Assembly: GCA_030549795.1 (NCBI GenBank)
Contig: JAUQQO010000014.1
Coordinates: 1-54,865 of the forward strand
Reading direction: 5' to 3'
Length of the DNA stretch: 54,865 bases
Origin: Pseudomonadota bacterium
GTDB taxonomy: Bacteria; Pseudomonadota; Alphaproteobacteria; Geminicoccales; Geminicoccaceae
Part shown: in pieces, positions 34,278-45,880 of the stretch
How positions within the stretch are numbered: the stretch's first letter is position 1
Layout of the letters: the number at the start of each line of letters is the position of its first letter
The notes under the pieces: generated by a model
The model's input: only the letters and a program-made list of their open reading frames with translations
Database searches by the model: none
What the model was told of the DNA's origin: nothing
Position numbers and translations under genes: made by a program

Positions 34278-35864
34278 TCAAAAGCCCAAGGCGAGGCCGT
34301 CCTTGCGCGGGTCGCTGCCGCCAATCAGCACCCCGTGCCTTCGGTCGACGAGGATCGCCTGACCACCGCCTAAGGGTGCGGACGGTTCGAGAACGGCATG
34401 GCCGCGCTCCTGTAACCCCATCCGGGCAAGGGCGGGAACGCGCCGCTCGACCTCGAGATCGAACGGGTAAGCACTGATGCGCGGCAGCTCGAGCGCCGCT
34501 TGCGGATCGAGCCCATGATCGACGATCGCCGAAAGAAGCTGCACCTGACCCATGGGCTGGAAGTGCCCGCCCATCACGCCGAAGGCGAGCCAGGCCTCAC
34601 CGCTCTTAAAGGCCATGGCCGGAATGATGGTGTGCATCGGCCGCTTGCCCGGAGCGAGCGCGTTGGGATGGGCGGGATCGAGGCGAAAGGAAGTCCCGCG
34701 GTTGTGGAAGAGGACCCCGGTGTTAGGACAGCAGAGGCCGGAACCGAAGGGCTCGAAGAGCGAATTGATGAAGGAGACGAGGTTGAGATCGCGATCGACC
34801 ACGCAGAGATAGACGGTATCGGAAGCCTGCTCGAGCAGAGGCGGGGGAAGCGTGCGCAGCGCGCGCTCGGGTTCGATGAGCTCGCGCAGCCGACGCGCAT
34901 AGGCCTTGTCCAAAAGGCGCTCCATGGGCACCGGTACCGCGCGCGGATCGGCCAAGAGCGCATCGCGGTCGCGAAAGGCGAGCTTGGCCGCTTCCGCCAG
35001 CAGATGCAGCCGCTCGGCCGCCAACGGGTCCATGGCACCGAGCTCGAAGCCTTCGAGGATGTTCAAAATCGCGAGCGTGACGATACCCTGTCCGGGCGGC
35101 GGGCATTCGTAGACCTGCACGTCGCGGTAGCCGGTGTGGATCGGCTCGACGAGCTCGGCCCGCTGGTTGGCGAAGTCCTCGAGCGTGTGCACACCCCCGA
35201 AGCTGCGCAGCGTGGCCACCATCTTTTCCGCGAGCTCGCCCTCATAAAAGGCGCTCACACCCGCGCGGGCGATGGTCTCGAGCGTGCGGGCAAGTGCCGG
35301 CAGTCGAACGATGCGCCCTTCCGCCGGCGGTCGGCCGCCCGGGAGATAGAAGGCAGCCGCTGCTTCGCTCCGCGTCAAGGTGGCGGCGTAGCGGCGCCAG
35401 TCCCAAGCCACCCGGGCGGTGACCGGAAAGCCTTCATCCGCGAGCCGGATCGCCGGCCGCAACAGCTCATCGAGCGGCTTGGTGCCAAAGCGCGTGCGCA
35501 GGAGCTCCCAAGCCGCAAGGGCGCCCGGAATGGTGACGGCATGCGGACTTGTAGCCGGGATCGCGCTCAGCCCTTCGGCGCGCAGCCGCTCGATGGTGGC
35601 ACCGGCCGGCGCCCGCCCCGAACCGTCGACCGCGAACACCCCGCCCGATGCGGGGGCGACAAGGGCGAAGCAGTCGCCACCGATCCCGGTCATGTGCGGC
35701 TCGACCACCGCCAGCACGGCGGCAGCGGCGATCGCGGCATCGACCGCGTTACCGCCGGATTTGAGGACCTCGAGGGCGGCGAGGGTAGCGCTCGGCACCG
35801 AGGTCGCGACCATGCCCTGCACCCCATAGGCGGGCGGGCGGCCCAAGAGCTGAAAGTCTCGCAT
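34278..35864 (-). CDS. Gamma-glutamyltransferase family protein (Ntn hydrolase)
   Basis: A 528-residue self-cleaving Ntn-hydrolase of the GGT family. The autoprocessing/nucleophile threonine is T350 in ASDTVYLCVV. Substrate-site segments are GSGRAPAGAT, PPPGQGIVTL, FHNRGTSF, GKRPMHTIIPAMAF and the GGHFQPMGQVQ stretch near the C-terminus. I see no signal peptide (it starts MRDFQLLGRPPAYG), so it may be cytoplasmic, as in GGT-like hydrolases acting on acyl side chains or oxamate rather than glutathione. 63 bp after rlmH on the same strand. Substrate unknown. Confidence 0.85.
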   Translation of the reverse strand: MRDFQLLGRPPAYGVQGMVATSVPSATLAALEVLKSGGNAVDAAIAAAAVLAVVEPHMTGIGGDCFALVAPASGGVFAVDGSGRAPAGATIERLRAEGLSAIPATSPHAVTIPGALAAWELLRTRFGTKPLDELLRPAIRLADEGFPVTARVAWDWRRYAATLTRSEAAAAFYLPGGRPPAEGRIVRLPALARTLETIARAGVSAFYEGELAEKMVATLRSFGGVHTLEDFANQRAELVEPIHTGYRDVQVYECPPPGQGIVTLAILNILEGFELGAMDPLAAERLHLLAEAAKLAFRDRDALLADPRAVPVPMERLLDKAYARRLRELIEPERALRTLPPPLLEQASDTVYLCVVDRDLNLVSFINSLFEPFGSGLCCPNTGVLFHNRGTSFRLDPAHPNALAPGKRPMHTIIPAMAFKSGEAWLAFGVMGGHFQPMGQVQLLSAIVDHGLDPQAALELPRISAYPFDLEVERRVPALARMGLQERGHAVLEPSAPLGGGQAILVDRRHGVLIGGSDPRKDGLALGF

Positions 35865-35927
35865 CCCCTTCCCCTTGTCGCGCGCAGCGCCTTTTCCGGC
35901 CGTCCGCGGCGGCCGCGCGCGCGGCGC

Positions 35928-36383
35928 TCAATCGCGATGATAGGGGTGGCCCTTGAGGATCGTGAATGCCCGGTAGAGCTGCTCGACCAACAACAGGCGT
36001 ACGAGCTCGTGCGGGAAGGTCATGCGCCCCAAGGAGAGCACGAGCGCAGCGCGCGCACACACGTCCGGATCGAGCCCGTCGGCACCGCCGATGGCAAAGG
36101 CGATGGTGCGCACCCCCGCTTGTTGCAAGCGCGCGAGATGGGCGGCGAAGTCGCGGCTCGTGAGAAGCGCACCGCTCTCATCGAGCGCGATAAGCGGCGC
36201 GTCTTTGGGCAGCGCGGTCAAGATCGCCCTGCCCTCCTCGCTGCGCCGGCGTGCCGGGTCGCCGCCTTTGAGCTCGATCTCCTGCACCGCGACCGGCCAA
36301 GGAAGGCGTGCGCGAAAGCGCGCGATGAGCGTGCGCAGGGCCGGATCGCGGCAGCGGCCGACGGCGAGGATGAGAACCCGCAC
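35928..36383 (-). CDS. rlmH: 23S rRNA (pseudouridine-1915-N3)-methyltransferase RlmH
   Basis: A SPOUT methyltransferase of 151 residues acting on the 70S ribosome. The C-terminal trefoil-knot SAM site is visible as AFAIGGADGLDP and LSLGRMTFPHELVRLLLVEQLYRAF, ending in a basic GHPYHRD. N-terminal segment MRVLILAVGRCRDPAL is typical. It begins 6 bp after rsfS, a conserved pairing, and ends the rplU-to-rlmH gene run. Confidence 0.95.
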   Translation of the reverse strand: MRVLILAVGRCRDPALRTLIARFRARLPWPVAVQEIELKGGDPARRRSEEGRAILTALPKDAPLIALDESGALLTSRDFAAHLARLQQAGVRTIAFAIGGADGLDPDVCARAALVLSLGRMTFPHELVRLLLVEQLYRAFTILKGHPYHRD

Positions 36384-36389
36384 CGGCGC

Positions 36390-36818
36390 TCAAGCGCGAG
36401 CGGCGGCTGTCGCGCGGGTGGGCGGAACCAGCGACCAGAGCTTTTCGAGATCGTAGAAGGCGCGCGTCTCGGCACGGAAGAGGTGCACGATGACATCGCC
36501 GGCATCGATGAGGATCCAATTGGCGCGCGGATCACCCAGGCCTTCTGCGGATGCCGCCTCGTGTCCGGCTTCTTTCATGCGCTCGAGGAGTTTTTCGGCC
36601 ATCGTCGTGATGTGCCGGCTGGATGTGCCGGTCGCGACCACCATCCAATCGGCGATGTCAGTTTTGCCTTCGAGCGAGATGAATACGGGCTCGATCGCCT
36701 TGTCGTCTTCGAGCGAGCGCCGCACGACCTCGAGCAACTGGTCGGTCGGCAGGATCTTTGCGGATTGCGACGGTGTCGCTTGGCCGTCGCCAGGTGCCGT
36801 CTCGTCGATCGCTCTCAC
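36390..36818 (-). CDS. rsfS: Ribosome silencing factor RsfS
   Basis: Binds ribosomal protein uL14 and blocks subunit joining in stationary phase. I chose the GTG at 36818 (142 residues), whose GTGA overlaps the nadD stop. The long upstream frame lies in another reading frame of nadD and is not real. The DUF143 core is clear: EDDKAIEPVFISLEGKTDIADWMVVATG, HITTMAEKL, ANWILIDAGDVIVHLF and FYDLEKLW. A roughly 25-residue N-terminal tail (ETAPGDGQATPSQS) precedes the core. Confidence 0.93.
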   Translation of the reverse strand: MRAIDETAPGDGQATPSQSAKILPTDQLLEVVRRSLEDDKAIEPVFISLEGKTDIADWMVVATGTSSRHITTMAEKLLERMKEAGHEAASAEGLGDPRANWILIDAGDVIVHLFRAETRAFYDLEKLWSLVPPTRATAAARA

Positions 36819-37447
36819 TCCCGGCGAGGGTTCGGGCGCGGCCACCGACCCTCGCGAATGGCCGTGCTCGAGGCCGGATGCGGTCGCACCGGCAGGAACA
36901 CCCAGGCGGGAGGCGGACGGTCGGCAAGGTCGCGCGCCCGCTCCGCCGGGATCCGCGCGGCCGCGAACCGCTTCGCCGCCGGTCCGGCCAGAGCAACACG
37001 AGAATAGGGAAGGCGCGCGAAGACCGCAACCGGAACCCGCGCGAGGATCTCCACCCACCGCCGCCAGCGCGGCAGCTGGGCGAGATTGTCGGCACCGATG
37101 AGCAGCACGAAGCGAATGCCGTGCAAGCGCGACAGACGTCGTAAGGTGTCGATCGTGTAAACGGTACCGAAGCGCTGCTCGAGATCGCGCACCTTGATGC
37201 GCGGATCGCGCACGAGTGCCCGCGCTCCCGCCACGCGCTCCGCAAAGGGCGCCATGCCCGCGCGCGGCTTTAAGGGGTTCTGCGGGCTCACAAGCCACCA
37301 CACCTGATCCAGGCCCAAGCGCTTGAGCGCCTGTTCGCTGATGTAGAGGTGGCCCTCGTGAGCGGGGTTGAAGGAACCACCCAAAAGACCCACCCGCAGC
37401 GGTCGCCGACGGGGCTCAATGGGCGGCTCATCCAGCGCGAGCCACAC
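36815..37447 (-). CDS. nadD: Nicotinate-nucleotide adenylyltransferase NadD
   Basis: Forms nicotinate adenine dinucleotide in NAD synthesis. The nucleotidyltransferase motif GGSFNPAHEGHL is near the N-terminus. The PQNPLKP segment, FVLLIGADNLAQLPRW and the closing SSTAIR motif (read as HPASSTAIREG) complete the family signature. I chose the GTG at 37447 (210 residues, VWLALDEPP); another GTG 6 bp earlier is equally possible and no ribosome-binding site is decisive. The longer frame overlaps proA and is noise. Its stop overlaps rsfS by 4 bp. Confidence 0.9.
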   Translation of the reverse strand: MWLALDEPPIEPRRRPLRVGLLGGSFNPAHEGHLYISEQALKRLGLDQVWWLVSPQNPLKPRAGMAPFAERVAGARALVRDPRIKVRDLEQRFGTVYTIDTLRRLSRLHGIRFVLLIGADNLAQLPRWRRWVEILARVPVAVFARLPYSRVALAGPAAKRFAAARIPAERARDLADRPPPAWVFLPVRPHPASSTAIREGRWPRPNPRRE

Positions 37448-37506
37448 CCGCACCCGTCGCCTGAGCCCGCCCGTGGGATCGGGCGGGAGGTCCGAACCCG
37501 AGAATC

Positions 37507-38784
37507 TCAACCCGGCCGGCACTGGCCGCTGCCGCGCACGACATATTTGAAGGTGGTGAGCTGCTCCACGCCTACGGGACCGCGGGCGTGCAGGCGGCCG
37601 GTGGCGATGCCGATCTCCGCCCCCATGCCGAACTCGCCACCGTCGGCGAACTGGGTGCTGGCATTGTGCATGACGATGGCACTGTCGACGCGCGCCAAAA
37701 AGGTCTCCGCCGCTTCGCGGTCTTCCGCGATGATCGCATCGGTGTGGTGCGAGCCGTAGCGCTCGATGTGTTCGATCGCCTCGTCGAGCCCCGCGACCAC
37801 TTTGACCGCGAGGATGGCATCGAGATATTCGGTATACCAATCCTCCTCGCTGGCGGGCTTGGCGCGCGGCTCGAGCGCGCAGGTCTCAGGACAGCCGCGG
37901 ATCTCGCAGCCGCGCCGGATCAAGGCATCGAGCACGGGCGGTAACAGGCGACGAGCGGCGGCACGGTCGCACAAGAGAGTCTCGGTTGCGCCGCAAATAC
38001 CGGTACGGCGGAGCTTGGCGTTCAAGGTCACCGCGACCGCCATGTCGAGATCGGCGCTCTCGTGCAAATAGGTGTGGCAGTTGCCCTCGAGATGCGCGAG
38101 CACGGGAATGCGGCTCTCGGCATAGACACGCTCGATGAGCGATTTGCCGCCGCGCGGCACGATCACATCGACGAACTCGCTCATCCGCAAAAGATGGCCC
38201 ACTGCGGCGCGGTCGGTCGTCGGCACCATCTGGATCGCGGCCCGCGGCAGCCCGGCTGCGTCCAAACCGGCATGCAGCGCGGAGAGGATGGCCGTGCTCG
38301 AGCGGAAGCTCTCGCTGCCGCCGCGCAGGATCGCGGCGTTGCCGGCCTTAAGGCAGAGCGCGCCGGCATCGGCGGTGACGTTGGGTCGGCTCTCGAAAAT
38401 GATGCCGATCACGCCCAAAGGCACGCGCACGCGCGCGATATCGAGCCCGTTGGGCCTTTGCCAACGGGCGAGTTCGCTTCCCACCGGATCGGGAAGCTCG
38501 GCGATCTCCTCAAGACCGCGCGCGATCGCCTCGATGCGCTTTTCATCCAGCATCAAGCGGTCGAGCATGGCCTTGGAGAGGCCGCGTTGCTGTGCGTCTG
38601 CGAGATCTTCGCTGTTGACCGCGATGATGTGGTGCCGGCGGGCGCGCAGCTCCGCCGCCGCTGTGCGCAAGGCATGATCCTTGCGTTCGCGCGGGGTGGT
38701 CGCGAGCACCCGTTGCGCTTGGCGCGCGGCTCGGCCGAGCGCGTGCATCACCGTTTCGAGATCCGTCTCGGGCTGGCTCGCCAT
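37507..38784 (-). CDS. proA: Glutamate-5-semialdehyde dehydrogenase (gamma-glutamyl phosphate reductase) ProA
   Basis: Second step of proline synthesis, reducing gamma-glutamyl phosphate with NADPH. The 425-residue protein has the catalytic cysteine in [11 protein letters not shown]. The ProA segments [32 protein letters not shown] and a C-terminal [15 protein letters not shown] are all intact. ATG at 38784 is preceded by GGAGGAAACC, better than upstream frame extensions. It is separated from proB by a flavin monooxygenase gene. Confidence 0.95.
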   Translation of the reverse strand: MASQPETDLETVMHALGRAARQAQRVLATTPRERKDHALRTAAAELRARRHHIIAVNSEDLADAQQRGLSKAMLDRLMLDEKRIEAIARGLEEIAELPDPVGSELARWQRPNGLDIARVRVPLGVIGIIFESRPNVTADAGALCLKAGNAAILRGGSESFRSSTAILSALHAGLDAAGLPRAAIQMVPTTDRAAVGHLLRMSEFVDVIVPRGGKSLIERVYAESRIPVLAHLEGNCHTYLHESADLDMAVAVTLNAKLRRTGICGATETLLCDRAAARRLLPPVLDALIRRGCEIRGCPETCALEPRAKPASEEDWYTEYLDAILAVKVVAGLDEAIEHIERYGSHHTDAIIAEDREAAETFLARVDSAIVMHNASTQFADGGEFGMGAEIGIATGRLHARGPVGVEQLTTFKYVVRGSGQCRPG

Positions 38785-38848
38785 GGTTTCCTCCACTACC
38801 CGTTGCGGGCCTATCATCCCCGGACAGCCCAGCCAATCGCCGCGCGAT

Positions 38849-40084
38849 TTAAAGCGTGGCCGGCACACCGGGCGGCCACGGCAAGGGCGCGAGCAGCGCC
38901 CGCATAAGCGCGGTCCGCGCAGCCGGCACCGCCGCGAGCAAACGCAATCCCAGAGCGCGCCCGGCCGCTATCGGCGCGAACCCGCTCGCTGCGAGCGCGG
39001 CAAGGCCCTGAGTGAGCGCGAAGCGGGCGCGGATGTCGGCAAGGCGCGCCCGCTCGTAGGCGAGCAGAAGACGCGGAGATCCTGGATCCTCCCCGCGCGC
39101 TCGCGCCGCCTTCACGAGCTCGGTGAGAACCGCGACGTCGCGCAGGGAGGTGTTGAGCCCTTGCGCACCCACAGGCGAGAGCGCGTGCGCCGCCTCGCCC
39201 ACGAGCGCCGCCCGCGGAGCGACCAGGCGATCGGCCAACAGCCCCACCAGCCGATAGCCGTCGCGCCGCCCGATCGCGCCCACCGCGCCGAGCCAGGGGG
39301 CGATTCTGCGCGCGAGCTCATCGCGAAACGCATCCTCGGGCAGGGCGAGCAGGCGCTCGGCCTCCGCTTCCCGCTCGACCCAGACCAGGCTCGAGCGCTG
39401 TCCGGGAAGCGGAACCAGGGTGAAGGCACCGCCCGGCCGATGAAGCTCGACCGACACTCCCCCATGCGGCTGCGCGTGCGCAAAGCTCAAGGCGATCGCC
39501 ATCCGCCCCGTGGGTCGCTCGAGCGCGGCAATGCCGAGCGCGCGACGGACCGCCGAATGGCGGCCGTCGGCTGCGATGACAAGATCCGCTGCGACCGTGC
39601 CGCGGGCATGGACGAGGAGAACGCGCCCGCGTTCGCGCACGACGTCTTCGACCGCGGCCTCGCCCAAAAGTTCGCCCCCTTCTGCGCGCAAGGCGTCGAG
39701 AAGCGCGGCGCGCAACGTCGCAACCGGGAGATTGTAGCCGAATTGGGCAAGACCGATCTCGCGCGCTTCGAAACACACATCGGCCTCGGGCGCACCGCCG
39801 TCTTCGCGCAGGCTCACGATGCGCAGCGCGCGCAAAGGTTCCGCTGCGCCAACCAGCCGGTCCCAAACCTGAAGCCGCATAAGAAGCGCCACCGCCGGCT
39901 CGAGCAGCGCGACCGTGCGTCCCTCTTCCGGCGGCGGCTTTCCGGCTTCGGGAAGCGGGCGGGCATCTAAGACCGTCACGGCGCAGCCGAGCCGAGCAAG
40001 GGCAAGGGCCGCGGCAAGGCCTGCGGGGCCGGCACCCACGACGGCGATCTGCGGGACAGAGGCGGCGTTCGATGCGCGCTCCAT
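38849..40084 (-). CDS. FAD-dependent monooxygenase, UbiH/COQ6 family
   Basis: A 411-residue class A flavoprotein hydroxylase. It has N-terminal dinucleotide motif [16 protein letters not shown], the mid-protein DG motif [12 protein letters not shown], and the C-terminal [22 protein letters not shown] segment typical of ubiquinone-biosynthesis hydroxylases. It likely hydroxylates a ring position of the ubiquinone precursor, but which one is not clear. The ATG at 40084 has only a weak ribosome-binding site; a TTG at 40120 is the alternative. Its position between proB and proA is unusual, as the two are normally adjacent. Confidence 0.87.
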   Translation of the reverse strand: MERASNAASVPQIAVVGAGPAGLAAALALARLGCAVTVLDARPLPEAGKPPPEEGRTVALLEPAVALLMRLQVWDRLVGAAEPLRALRIVSLREDGGAPEADVCFEAREIGLAQFGYNLPVATLRAALLDALRAEGGELLGEAAVEDVVRERGRVLLVHARGTVAADLVIAADGRHSAVRRALGIAALERPTGRMAIALSFAHAQPHGGVSVELHRPGGAFTLVPLPGQRSSLVWVEREAEAERLLALPEDAFRDELARRIAPWLGAVGAIGRRDGYRLVGLLADRLVAPRAALVGEAAHALSPVGAQGLNTSLRDVAVLTELVKAARARGEDPGSPRLLLAYERARLADIRARFALTQGLAALAASGFAPIAAGRALGLRLLAAVPAARTALMRALLAPLPWPPGVPATL

Positions 40085-40134
40085 GCTTCCGCAGCTAAGG
40101 CGGCTGACGCTCGGCGGCAAGGCAGCGCGGGGGC

Positions 40135-42588
<2,454 letters not shown>

Positions 42589-42625
42589 GACCGTCTCCTT
42601 TCGGCTCCGGCTCGGCGATCACCTC

Positions 42626-42946
42626 TTAAGCCGAGGGCGGAGCGACGATGTCGGTGATGCGGACCACCGAGATGTTCTGGCGGTGGCCCTTTTTGCGACG
42701 ATAGTTCTTCCGCCGCTTCTTTTTGAACACGATGATCTTGGGCGCGCGAGTCTGATCGAGCAAAAGCCCCATCACCTTCGCCCCCTCGACTTTGGGCGTG
42801 CCGATGATGGTCTGCTCGCCGCCGATCGCGAGGACGTCGTCGAACTCGATGCTCTGCCCCGGCTCGCCCGGAAGACGTTCGATCTTGATGACGTCGTTCT
42901 TGGCGACGCGATATTGTTTGCCGCCGGTACGGATCACTGCGTACAT
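42626..42946 (-). CDS. rplU: 50S ribosomal protein L21
   Basis: A 106-residue ribosomal protein that binds 23S rRNA. Motifs are [28 protein letters not shown] and the basic [21 protein letters not shown] stretch. First gene of the run rplU-rpmA-obgE-proB-(UbiH-like)-proA-nadD-rsfS-rlmH. The leader is about 60 bases, with a GC hairpin at its 5' end and a strong promoter. Confidence 0.97.
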   Translation of the reverse strand: MYAVIRTGGKQYRVAKNDVIKIERLPGEPGQSIEFDDVLAIGGEQTIIGTPKVEGAKVMGLLLDQTRAPKIIVFKKKRRKNYRRKKGHRQNISVVRITDIVAPPSA

Positions 42947-42983
42947 GGTGGAATCGCCTGAAGCCGGGACAATATCTGGTGTC

Positions 42984-43004
42984 GCGTCGGCGCAGCGCCG
43001 ACGC
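42984..43004 (-). promoter_or_regulatory. Perfect 9-bp hairpin at the 5' end of the rplU leader
   Basis: GCGTCGGCG at 42984-42992 and CGCCGACGC at 42996-43004 form a perfect 9-bp stem with a 3-base loop. With a start site about 7 bases after the TATATT box, the transcript would open almost directly with this hairpin. It may stabilise the 5' end or take part in ribosomal-protein autoregulation (inference). Confidence 0.6.
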
Positions 43005-43012
43005 AGCGCTGC

Positions 43013-43040
43013 AATATAGGTGCCCCCAAGCCCCTGTCAA
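43013..43040 (-). promoter_or_regulatory. Strong sigma70-type promoter for rplU
   Basis: On the minus strand TTGACA at 43040-43035 and TATATT at 43018-43013 are spaced by 16 bases. They lie about 67 bp before the rplU ATG. The -35 is perfect and the -10 differs by one base, the best promoter match in the window. Confidence 0.85.
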
Positions 43041-43102
43041 CGCGGCTATGGCCCTTCTCGCGCGTTCGCGCTATGGGCGCTGCATAAGGCTCAGGAGCGC
43101 CC

Positions 43103-43669
43103 ATGAGTTCCGCCGCCTTTCCCGATCTCTCCACCCGCGAGGCCTTCCTCGCCTGGGTGGCGCGCCAGCCGGTGCGCTGCGAGCTCATCTGCGGTCGCCT
43201 GACGCTCCTGCCGCCGCCCGATGAGCGTGAGGTAGCAGTCGCGATCAACGCGTTTACGGCGCTGCACGAGCGCTTGCGCGGCAGCCCCTGGCGCGCCTTT
43301 ACAAGCGAACTCATGGTCGAGCTCGAGCCCTCCACGCGCCTGTTCCCGGATGTCACCGTGGCACCCGCTGAGAGCGTGGGCTGGACCGATCGGCCGCGCC
43401 TTGTAGTCGAGGTGTTGGGAGGAAGCGCGCGCGACTTCGACCTCTCGGTCAAGCTCGCGCGCTATCGTGCCGCCGCCGGGATCGACCATGTGCTGTTGGT
43501 CGACGCGGAGCGGGTGTGGGCGCAGCTGTGGACCGTCGGGCAAACGCCGATCGAGGCGCGCACCGAAACCGAACTCGACGCCGTCCTCGCTCTGCCCGGT
43601 CTCGGGATCGCCCTGCCCTTGGCCGAGCTCTACGAGGAGCTCGAGCTCGCGCAAACGCCCAAGCCTTAG
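43103..43669 (+). CDS. Uma2 family endonuclease-like protein (DUF820)
   Basis: A 188-residue protein of the Uma2/DUF820 PD-(D/E)xK group. The acidic residues fall in ELICGRL, LFPDVTV and LVVEVLGGS, with a following Lys in LSVKLARYR, which fits the nuclease core. AERVWAQLW is a typical C-terminal strand. Start ATG at 43103 after AGGAGCGCCC. It stands alone between the rplU promoter and a convergent molybdoenzyme, with interleaved stop codons (TTAG). Uma2 proteins are abundant in cyanobacteria and transferred elsewhere; the biological role is unsettled. Confidence 0.8.
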   Translation: MSSAAFPDLSTREAFLAWVARQPVRCELICGRLTLLPPPDEREVAVAINAFTALHERLRGSPWRAFTSELMVELEPSTRLFPDVTVAPAESVGWTDRPRLVVEVLGGSARDFDLSVKLARYRAAAGIDHVLLVDAERVWAQLWTVGQTPIEARTETELDAVLALPGLGIALPLAELYEELELAQTPKP

Positions 43670-45777
43670 ACGGCCAGGATCGCGGCTCGCTCCGTGCGCT
43701 CGGGGCGGCTTTGTGCGCACACCGGCTCGAGCCACACGGCGGTGTCGTGGATCGCCGCACCACCCGCAGGTGGCGCGGGATCGGCACCGATGAGCGCGTT
43801 GACCCCGATGTTCTCGGCGAAGAAGCGGTTGGGCCAGATGCTCTCCACCACCACCACCTCGCGGTGTTGACCCGCGCGCGCCTTCACCGGCACGGTGATC
43901 ACCCCGCGCGCATTGCCGATGCGCACCCGATCGCCGTCGCGAAGCCCCAAAGCAGCCATGGTCTCAGGAGCGAGCAGGGCCGTGGGCTGCCCTTCGCGCG
44001 CCAGGCTCGCGGCGGTCTCGGTGAAGCTCGTGTTCAAGAATTGGCGCGCCGGTGCGGCAACGAGGCGGAAGGGATATTCGGCGCTCACCTCCTCGGTGAT
44101 CGGCAGGTGATCGGGAAGGCGCGGCATCACCGCGGCCTGCGGACCGAAGGCGGCCCAGTTGGGACGGAAGCGGAACTTGCCGTTCTCGGTGGGAAAGCCG
44201 TTGCGGAAATGTGCCGTATCGGCATCGGGCATCGCGTCCCATCCGCCCGCTTGAAAGACCGTCTCGGCGTCCGGCCAGCCCGAACGGCGCAAAAGATCGT
44301 CAAGGATCTCCCAGGCGCTCATCGAAAAGCCGGGATGCTCGGCCCCAAGACGCTTCGCGAGCGCGCAGATCACTTCGTGATTGGAGCGACATTCGGCATA
44401 AGGTTCGAAGATCTTTTTATGGATCTGGATGCGCGAATGGCAACTCGCCTGGTAGATGTCATCGTGCTCCAAAAACATGGTCGCCGGCAACAGGATGTCC
44501 GCCATCGCCGCCGTATCGGTCAAAAATTGCTCGTGCACCACGACGAACAGATCCTCGCGCGCGAACCCTTTGTGCACTTTGGCAAGTTCGGGCGCGACGC
44601 ACATCGGATTGGTGCTCTGGATGAGCATCGCCTTGACCGGCGGTCCCTCCCCCAACGCGTCGCGCTCGCCCAAAAGGATCGCTCCGATGCGGGACTGATC
44701 GAGAAGGCGGGTGGAGGGATCGAGGAGGTCGAGCCCCTCGAGCAAGGTTTTGTCCCAATGGTAGAGATCGCCCATGTTGTAGAGCGCCCCGCCACCGGGA
44801 TGCTGCCAGGCCCCGGTGATCACGGGTAAGCAAGAAACCGCGTGCATCGCCGCAGCACCGTTGCGCGAGCGCGTGAAGCCGAAGCCCAAGCGGATCCACG
44901 AGCGCTTCGTACTCCCGTAAAGACGGGCGAAGCTACAGATGAGCTCAGGCGAAAGCCCGGTGATCCTCGATGCCCACTCAGGCGTGCGCTCGGCGAAATG
45001 GGCGCGCAGTTCCGCGATCGGGGTATCGGAGACGCGCGCGAGATAATCGAGATCGGCCAAGTTCTCTTCGAAGAGCACATGCGCGATCGCACACGCGAGC
45101 GCACCGTCGGTGCCGGGTCGAATGGGCAGATGGAGATCGGCCTGCTCGGCTGTGGGCGTGCGGTAGGGATCGACCACCACGAGCGGCGCCCCACGTTTTT
45201 TGGCTTTCGCCACATGGTGCATGAGGTTGACGTGGGTGCTCACCGGATTGCAGCCCCAGATCACGATGAGCTCGGCATGCTCGCCCGCTTCGGTTGCCGG
45301 CACCCCCCAGCGCTTGCCGTAGCCGGCCCGCCAGCCGGTATCGGCGAGTGTCACGCAGATCGTGGAATAAAAGCGGCTGTAGCGCTTGGCGTGGGTGAGC
45401 CGGTTGATGCCGTCGCGGTTCACGAGCCCCATGGTCCCGGCATACCAATAGGGCCAGATCGCTTCCGAGCCGTACCGGTTCTCAACCGCTAAGAAGGCCT
45501 CGGCGATCCGATCGAGCGCTTCCTCCCAGCTGATGCGCTTAAATTGGCGCGAGCCCTTGGGCCCTGTGCGCAACAAGGGATGGCCGAGTCGCTCGGGGTG
45601 ATGATAGCGCTCGGCATAGCGAGCCACTTTGGCGCAGATCACGCCAGCCGTGAAGGGATTGCGCAGCGAACCGCGCACTTTGCCGAGCCGGCCGTCATTT
45701 CTGCGCTCGACTTCGAGCGCGCACACGCTCGGGCAATCGTGCGGGCATACCGAAGGATAAAAGTTGGGGCTCGTCAT
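43666..45777 (-). CDS. Molybdopterin-dependent oxidoreductase (DMSO reductase family)
   Basis: A 703-residue bis-MGD molybdoenzyme. The N-terminal [4Fe-4S] site is C11-x3-C15-x3-C19 with C48 in VICAK. The molybdopterin domains follow (SYGSEAIWPY-like region, VIWGCNPVSTH, RPGTDGALACA) and the C-terminal MoCo-binding domain has GDRVRIGNARGVITVPV and the late ANVLI-like segment. It has no Tat signal, so a cytoplasmic enzyme is likely. The family acts on formate, thiosulfate, polysulfide or similar, and the substrate cannot be fixed here. No accessory subunits are adjacent. Length is typical of short catalytic subunits. Confidence 0.85.
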   Translation of the reverse strand: MTSPNFYPSVCPHDCPSVCALEVERRNDGRLGKVRGSLRNPFTAGVICAKVARYAERYHHPERLGHPLLRTGPKGSRQFKRISWEEALDRIAEAFLAVENRYGSEAIWPYWYAGTMGLVNRDGINRLTHAKRYSRFYSTICVTLADTGWRAGYGKRWGVPATEAGEHAELIVIWGCNPVSTHVNLMHHVAKAKKRGAPLVVVDPYRTPTAEQADLHLPIRPGTDGALACAIAHVLFEENLADLDYLARVSDTPIAELRAHFAERTPEWASRITGLSPELICSFARLYGSTKRSWIRLGFGFTRSRNGAAAMHAVSCLPVITGAWQHPGGGALYNMGDLYHWDKTLLEGLDLLDPSTRLLDQSRIGAILLGERDALGEGPPVKAMLIQSTNPMCVAPELAKVHKGFAREDLFVVVHEQFLTDTAAMADILLPATMFLEHDDIYQASCHSRIQIHKKIFEPYAECRSNHEVICALAKRLGAEHPGFSMSAWEILDDLLRRSGWPDAETVFQAGGWDAMPDADTAHFRNGFPTENGKFRFRPNWAAFGPQAAVMPRLPDHLPITEEVSAEYPFRLVAAPARQFLNTSFTETAASLAREGQPTALLAPETMAALGLRDGDRVRIGNARGVITVPVKARAGQHREVVVVESIWPNRFFAENIGVNALIGADPAPPAGGAAIHDTAVWLEPVCAQSRPERTERAAILAV

Positions 45778-45880
45778 GGCGCGCCTTCTCCGCTGCGCAC
45801 AATCGCCGCTCCGCTAACCGAACCGCACCGGTCGAACAATCCGCGCCCGCCGCAGGCGTGCTGTGCGCGCAGCCCGAGCG

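Noticed and set aside
34500-37007. 835-codon open frame on the plus strand
   Set aside because: It runs antisense across the gamma-glutamyltransferase, rlmH and rsfS genes, is rich in Arg/Gly/His and lacks any domain; GC-rich DNA gives long antisense frames.
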